Positions 59,307 through 64,000 of a DNA stretch of 64,000 nucleotides are shown piece after piece; positions within the stretch are counted from its first letter, which is position 1; each line of letters begins with the position of its first letter. A program made the position numbers and the translations under genes. The notes beneath the pieces were generated by a model. That model saw nothing but the letters and a program-made list of their open reading frames with translations, was not told the origin of the DNA and searched no databases. Origin of the DNA: Leptospira jelokensis (lineage in GTDB: Bacteria > Spirochaetota > Leptospiria > Leptospirales > Leptospiraceae); NCBI RefSeq assembly GCF_004769635.1, contig NZ_RQGH01000011.1, forward strand, positions 5,001 to 69,000, read 5' to 3'.

Positions 59307-61089
59307 AATGATCCTCAACGATGAAGATTTCCCAGGCGTTAGAAATCCCAAGTAGTTTTTGGTAGGTGATCCATTCTTTCGCTTCCTTTTTTTTCCAGGG
59401 AGGGAAATCCAAAACCAAGATTCCTTTCCAGTTTTTTTTCTTATTTTTTCTTCCTGTTTCGTGTAAGGTACGTAACAAGGATTGGATTTCCTTGGGATTG
59501 CCATCAAAACGGAAAATGCTCCTTTCACTTGTAATGGAGTCGCCAAGGCGAGAGGAAGTTTGGATTTGGATCCCTTCTTTCTCCAAAACTGATTGGAATG
59601 GTGAAGAGGATTTGTCATACCAAATGGTGTTCTGGACATTATGTTTCTTTTTTAGCCGAAGTACGGTTTGCAAACAAGATTCGGATTCAAATAAAATGGT
59701 ATTAATTTTATCTTTAGTGGTGGGTAAATCCAAACGTTTGTAAGGTGAACAATTTCCGTAAAGAAAAAATTGATTTTGAATTGTAAGAGAAAAGTATCCT
59801 TTTCCTTTTTGGAAGGGAACTGGTAAACTCCTTGATTGCGGATAAAAATAAACCAATGGAAAAAATGAAAACACAAGGATGGATAATGCCCACTTTATCA
59901 TTGTTTTTTGGCATAGGTTGTAACGATACACGAACCATAAGAAAAAAATTAACAATAGTGAAGCGATCACAAACGATTCTGTGAACTCTTGCCAAATTTG
60001 ATAACCCCTCCCTTGAGCCGAAAGGGATTGAAAGAGTTTCAAAAAAAGAGAGAGTAAATACGAAGTTGGCGTCCAAATCCAACTAGAAATCAAAACTTCC
60101 AAACCACTTGGTAGGAATGCTTGGAGAAACATGGTGAAATAAAGGCAAGGGAGTAAAATTCCGGCCAATGGTACCAAACAATAATTGATCCAAATCCCAC
60201 CAAATGAATAGGAATGGAAGTAGTATACAAGGACAGGGAAACTGCAGAGGGAACAAACGAATGTTAATGTGAAATTTTCTTTAAATAAAGATTGAGAATT
60301 TGGCAGAAGTATTTGGTCTAAACTTGGTTTGAGATAAAAAATTCCAAATACAGCCCCAAACGAGAGTAAAAATCCAATACTTAAAAAATCAGAAAATAAA
60401 AAAAATGCAATGCCTGCCGAAGAAATGATGAGTAGATCGCTAACAGCGATTTTGCGATAGAGAATAGAAGACAATAAGGTGAAAAACGCAAAACAATATG
60501 CCCGAACAAAAGAAACAGGGAAGTTCAAAAGATACAAATAATACCATCCCAGGGCCAAAGAAAGGAGAATCGAAATCCATCTCTTTTGGGTAAAGATCAG
60601 ATTTCCAAAAAATTGAAGGCTACCAATAAAAATGCCCAAATGCAACCCTGAAGCTGCAAAGAGGTGTAAGATCCCTGATTCCTTGGCAATCTCCTTAAAG
60701 TCCTTTGGGATCTCTTTTGTGGAACCGGTTACAAGACCTATGACAATCCTTTGTTCCAGAGGAGAAAGGGGAGATTGTTTACACGTATCGATGAGGAATA
60801 AACGAAACCACGGTTTTGGTTGTCTTGGCAAAGAAATTTGTCCTGTATCCGCAAACAAAACAAAAACAAACGAAGCAATGGCAAACGTTAACAATCGGCT
60901 CTCCCATGTTTTCGGAAATAGAGGAGGGAAAACTAGTATGATGGAAAGAGAAAGTGTAACAAGCGAAAATGTTAGTAGGTAAAATCCAGGGATTTGGGTT
61001 CCAAATTTGAAGAGTGATGCCGTGACACAAATCCCAAAACAAAACCAACCAAAGGAAGAATTCGGAAGTAGTTTTGCATTCACTTTCAC
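59260..61089 (-). CDS. comEC: ComEC/Rec2-type DNA-uptake channel protein
   Basis: 609 residues. Membrane segments at the N-terminus, then the ComEC core: SGILHLFAASGLHLGIFIG near 145-163, with about eight membrane helices to residue 400. The C-terminal about 170 residues are soluble but lack the HxHxDH signature of the metallo-beta-lactamase domain found in many ComEC proteins (which are 700-800 residues). ComEC forms the inner-membrane channel for single-stranded DNA in natural transformation. The missing nuclease-like site suggests either a different DNA-degrading partner or another role. Confidence 0.87.
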   Translation of the reverse strand: MKVNAKLLPNSSFGWFCFGICVTASLFKFGTQIPGFYLLTFSLVTLSLSIILVFPPLFPKTWESRLLTFAIASFVFVLFADTGQISLPRQPKPWFRLFLIDTCKQSPLSPLEQRIVIGLVTGSTKEIPKDFKEIAKESGILHLFAASGLHLGIFIGSLQFFGNLIFTQKRWISILLSLALGWYYLYLLNFPVSFVRAYCFAFFTLLSSILYRKIAVSDLLIISSAGIAFFLFSDFLSIGFLLSFGAVFGIFYLKPSLDQILLPNSQSLFKENFTLTFVCSLCSFPVLVYYFHSYSFGGIWINYCLVPLAGILLPCLYFTMFLQAFLPSGLEVLISSWIWTPTSYLLSLFLKLFQSLSAQGRGYQIWQEFTESFVIASLLLIFFLWFVYRYNLCQKTMIKWALSILVFSFFPLVYFYPQSRSLPVPFQKGKGYFSLTIQNQFFLYGNCSPYKRLDLPTTKDKINTILFESESCLQTVLRLKKKHNVQNTIWYDKSSSPFQSVLEKEGIQIQTSSRLGDSITSERSIFRFDGNPKEIQSLLRTLHETGRKNKKKNWKGILVLDFPPWKKKEAKEWITYQKLLGISNAWEIFIVEDHFEIPLLHNLTNPNFL

Positions 61090-61131
61090 AAGTGAATGAG
61101 GTAATGAATTTATGTTTTGGTCTCTAGGAAA

Positions 61132-62100
61132 TTAGTAAGGGTAAATGCCGAGAGTGGAACGCACTTCATCCAATTTTTTTTCAGCAACTTCCACTGCTTT
61201 TTCCTTTCCCAACTTCAGAACTGAATGCACATAATCTAAGTTTTGTGTGAGTTCTTCTCGTTTGGATCGGAAAGGGGCAAAGTGAGAGAGGATCGATTCT
61301 AAAAGGTCTTTTTTGAGATCCCCGTATCCAAATCCACCTTTCGTATATTTTTCTTTTTGGGACTCTTTTTCCGAGTTGGTTAAAAATAAGGAATGGATTT
61401 GGAAGATCACCGATTCCTTGGGATCTTTGGGTTCTTCGATGGCTTTCGAATCACTCACGATTGACATGACTTTCTTTTTGATTTCTTTTTCAGTTCCAAA
61501 GAAGTCGATGGTATTGTTGTAAGACTTGGACATCTTGGCACCATCCACACCTGGAACAATGGCTGTGTTTTCATCGATGTCTGGTTCGGGGATGGTTAAA
61601 ACGGATCCAAATTGTGTGTTGAACCTTTCTGCAATATCACGTGCAAATTCCAAATGTTGTTTTTGGTCTTTTCCCACAGGGACCTTTTCTGCAGAAAAAA
61701 GTAAGATGTCACTTGCCATAAGGATGGGATACGTAAAAAGCCCCGCTCCCGGGACAAACCCTTTTGCAACTTTGTCTTTAAAGGAATGGGCAAGTTGCAA
61801 TTGTGAGACTGTGATGGATTGGGAGAGATACCAAGTGAGTTCTGTGACTTGTGGAACATCACTTTGAACCCAAAAAACAGTTTTATTGGGATCAACACCT
61901 AGCGCAAGTAAGTCGATTGCACATCCTAAGGTATATTCTTTTAGATCTTCCTTCGAACGGAATGTCGTGAGTGCATGAAGGTTAGCGATAAAAAGAAATA
62001 ATTCTTCTTTAGATTGGTAATCCAATATTTTTTTGATCGCTGAAAAATAATTTCCTAAATGTAATTTGCCGGAAGGTTGTAATCCAGTAAGGACTCTCAA
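61132..62100 (-). CDS. trpS: Tryptophanyl-tRNA synthetase
   Basis: 322 residues from a TTG overlapping the upstream stop (TTGA), with GAGG nine bases before. Class I signatures: the HIGH-like [13 protein letters not shown] at 9-21 and the KMSKS motif in [16 protein letters not shown] near 198. AMP binding and Trp recognition segments follow the bacterial TrpRS type. It charges tRNA-Trp in the cytoplasm. The comEC gene follows after a 42-base gap on the same strand. Confidence 0.95.
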   Translation of the reverse strand: MRVLTGLQPSGKLHLGNYFSAIKKILDYQSKEELFLFIANLHALTTFRSKEDLKEYTLGCAIDLLALGVDPNKTVFWVQSDVPQVTELTWYLSQSITVSQLQLAHSFKDKVAKGFVPGAGLFTYPILMASDILLFSAEKVPVGKDQKQHLEFARDIAERFNTQFGSVLTIPEPDIDENTAIVPGVDGAKMSKSYNNTIDFFGTEKEIKKKVMSIVSDSKAIEEPKDPKESVIFQIHSLFLTNSEKESQKEKYTKGGFGYGDLKKDLLESILSHFAPFRSKREELTQNLDYVHSVLKLGKEKAVEVAEKKLDEVRSTLGIYPY

Positions 62101-64000
62101 GATTCGTCCTCCGCACCTGAGCCATCTACTAATTCGGAATTTTCTGTTTCACCAGAAACTCCTGTGGTTTCTGGCTCTGGGTTCCCACTATCCTTGTGAA
62201 AGGTAGAATAAGTTAACCTTTCATACTCTTTATTGAGTTTGATGAGTTCTTGTTCAATTTTTCTGTGAGCAGTGAGTTTGGATGTAGTGGTTGGATCTTT
62301 AAAAATCACAGCATAATTATACAAATACTTTGTAAATTGCAGAAAGACATCTTCGACTTTCATTCCATTGATCCGTTCTTTTGCAACCACTGCTTTGTCA
62401 TAATGAGGAATGAACCGTTGGGCAATTTTAACTTCTTCAATGACTTTGTCTTTTGTAGAAGCAATTTTATCACTCGCTTTACCTTTTGATTCGGTTACCT
62501 TTGCCATCAAATGGTTTTCAATGATGATATTGAGTTTGCCTGCAAAACTTCCAAAAAATTCGGATGCTTCCTGGAGTGCCTGAACAATTGGCCCAGCGAT
62601 TTGGTCATTTGCCGCATTCCCTGTGCTGTAATCCATACCATACTGTTGGAAACTGTATTGGAAACTAGGGAACTTTTTATTAAAATTATCAATGGTTCGC
62701 ACAAGGGAATTGAGCTCATCGATTTCATTGCGAAATAAACCAGGTTGGATGATTAGGAGTTCTTGGTTTTGGTTTTTGTCACCTAACCGCACATACCCTT
62801 CAATTAAATTCACATATACAGTTTGTAAGTCACGGAGTAATAAATAAACAAGCCTGTGAGGTTGTGATTTATAACTATTTTTTACGGTTTGGCTTTTTGA
62901 CGATTCTGGCATGTGGTGGGCCATATAGTCGTCCACCACTTGGTTTAAAAAATCAAAACTGATTTTGCCTTTGTCATCAATGGAAAAGTAACGTGATCTT
63001 AAATTTTGCAGTTCTTCTTTTTTGAACGTTCTAGTATTGATATCGTCTGAAATTTTAGCGACAGTGATTTCTACTTCTTTTTGGATTTCACGTGCCGCTT
63101 GGAATTTATGTTCTTGGATGGGTGGGACACGTAGGTCAGTGACAATTTCAGGCCAAGTGAACATTTTCTTTTTGGCAACAATATAAAATGCTGTAATGGC
63201 ATCGGATAACTTGGGTTTGTTGTTTTCGAGATTAAGGGCATAGTTCACACCTTCCATAATTTTGTTTAGCTTTGGTGTGAGTTTTTCATCCATTTTTACG
63301 ATGTCTGGTAAATTGGATAAAATAATATCTTTTGCATCATCTCGTTGTAAAAACCGTACATAAAACATCTGCATCTTAAGTGATCTTTCTAAAAAGATAT
63401 CTGCAGAAATTTTATCCAAGATAAGAGCATCGAGTGAGGCAAAGGCATTAAAGAATTTATTAAAATTATTGATGATGTTGTAAACAAGGGGAGTCCATAT
63501 CCTCCAACCTTGTTGTTCCGAAACACGAAGGGCTTGGATGGTTGGGATGAGGACATCTTCTTTCAGCCCACGAAAAATCTTTTCTACGTTGTTGGAAATG
63601 GATGGGTTACGGCCAAACAATCCGATCTCAATCGTTCCCGTCTCTTTCGCAAATTTTCCGATGGAACTATTGGCACTATTTCCTCCCCCAAAAAGACCAG
63701 CGAGTAGTCCACCACCTTGTCTTTGTTCGATGGCTTTTTTTCGGCCAGGGTTTTGTTTTTGTTTGGCACTGTCGATTGTGACGAGGTCACTCGAACGTTT
63801 TGGTTTGGGGTCGGGAGTGGCGGGCCTTGAGATCACTTCCCTTCGTGGTTGTTCCCTTTCTGGCAAACCTCGGTCACGACTGTCTTCTTTTTTTGGTTTG
63901 TTTTTGTTTTCGTAGTCTTCGTCAACTTTACGGATGAGGTCGATGCGAATGAACACATCATTCGATTTTAAAATCGCTTCATCAATGAGTTGTTGGTGTT
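62097..64000 (-). CDS. Conserved hypothetical protein, partial (5' end outside window)
   Basis: The frame is open to the right edge ([32 protein letters not shown] at the cut), so the start lies outside; about 634 residues are seen. A GTG near 63956 is possible but the frame continues beyond it. The first visible part is rich in Lys, Arg, Pro and Asp (disordered). A Gly-rich stretch ([13 protein letters not shown]) leads to a largely helical, soluble domain; the C-terminus is Glu/Ser-rich. I do not recognise a family. Its stop overlaps the TTG of trpS, so translation is coupled. Confidence 0.72.
   Translation of the reverse strand, partial: HQQLIDEAILKSNDVFIRIDLIRKVDEDYENKNKPKKEDSRDRGLPEREQPRREVISRPATPDPKPKRSSDLVTIDSAKQKQNPGRKKAIEQRQGGGLLAGLFGGGNSANSSIGKFAKETGTIEIGLFGRNPSISNNVEKIFRGLKEDVLIPTIQALRVSEQQGWRIWTPLVYNIINNFNKFFNAFASLDALILDKISADIFLERSLKMQMFYVRFLQRDDAKDIILSNLPDIVKMDEKLTPKLNKIMEGVNYALNLENNKPKLSDAITAFYIVAKKKMFTWPEIVTDLRVPPIQEHKFQAAREIQKEVEITVAKISDDINTRTFKKEELQNLRSRYFSIDDKGKISFDFLNQVVDDYMAHHMPESSKSQTVKNSYKSQPHRLVYLLLRDLQTVYVNLIEGYVRLGDKNQNQELLIIQPGLFRNEIDELNSLVRTIDNFNKKFPSFQYSFQQYGMDYSTGNAANDQIAGPIVQALQEASEFFGSFAGKLNIIIENHLMAKVTESKGKASDKIASTKDKVIEEVKIAQRFIPHYDKAVVAKERINGMKVEDVFLQFTKYLYNYAVIFKDPTTTSKLTAHRKIEQELIKLNKEYERLTYSTFHKDSGNPEPETTGVSGETENSELVDGSGAEDES

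Noticed and set aside
1..64000. CRISPR arrays, tRNA/rRNA genes, insertion sequences, prophage genes
   Set aside because: No regularly spaced repeats, cloverleaf-like spacers, transposase motifs or phage structural genes were seen when reading both strands; a tRNA scan was not possible here.

Overview
The window looks like chromosomal DNA of a spirochaete, most likely a Leptospira and probably a free-living (saprophytic) one. This is an inference from gene style, not a database match. The DNA is AT-rich and many predicted lipoproteins have the loose spirochaetal lipobox (Cys after Q, H, N, Y or F). Sensory proteins with 7TMR-DISM, GGDEF, SpoIIE-phosphatase and HisKA_2 domains are numerous, and TTG and GTG starts are common. 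I see no rRNA or tRNA gene, insertion sequence, prophage or CRISPR array. Coding density is high and most genes sit in short same-strand runs.

Layout, 1-24 kb: the left edge cuts a chemotaxis receptor (1-548). A 605-base gene-free stretch follows, with a GC-rich element. Next are a signal-peptidase-like protein fused to an SH3 domain (1154-2824), two lipoproteins and a membrane diguanylate cyclase. A leftward four-gene run (11849 to 6299) holds a double-domain M16 peptidase lipoprotein, a TPR protein, a small membrane protein and a DUF4436 protein. Small metabolic and envelope genes occupy 12-18 kb, including an ArsR repressor divergent from a membrane gene with a large palindromic operator between them. 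A histidine kinase/receiver/phosphatase fusion (18766-21252) and a beta-propeller lipoprotein follow.

24-42 kb: a secreted HExxH protein (24542) precedes a LytS-type sensor kinase (26270), an outer-membrane beta-barrel protein and a LytTR response regulator (to 29800). The ribosome site of the barrel gene is buried in a perfect hairpin. Three lipoproteins, a PhoD-like phosphatase and a TetR regulator run rightward to 34350. Leftward genes then encode TPM and DUF4349 envelope proteins, an N-acyl-amino-acid deacylase-like hydrolase and a 2-isopropylmalate synthase. The synthase is preceded by a textbook leucine attenuator: a 16-residue leader peptide with six leucines, then competing hairpins and an intrinsic terminator (40100-40216).

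42-64 kb: a rightward run encodes an acyl-CoA synthetase, an acyl-CoA dehydrogenase, a HisKA_2 sensor kinase and a MaoC-type hydratase, which looks like a fatty-acid-degradation unit with its own sensor. A DUF1292/HNH pair, an acyltransferase, a flavin oxidase and a 7TMR-PAS-ATPase sensor follow. The rest is leftward. One run is M23 peptidase, HAD phosphatase, RsmI-like methyltransferase, XRE-cupin regulator and PrmA. The other is a conserved protein cut by the right edge, TrpS, ComEC, RsmA and a fatty-acid-hydroxylase-family protein ending at a clear terminator (57121-57152).

The strongest novel points are the leu attenuator, the RBS-sequestering hairpin before the barrel protein, the ArsR palindrome, and the signal-peptidase homologue whose catalytic lysine position is serine.
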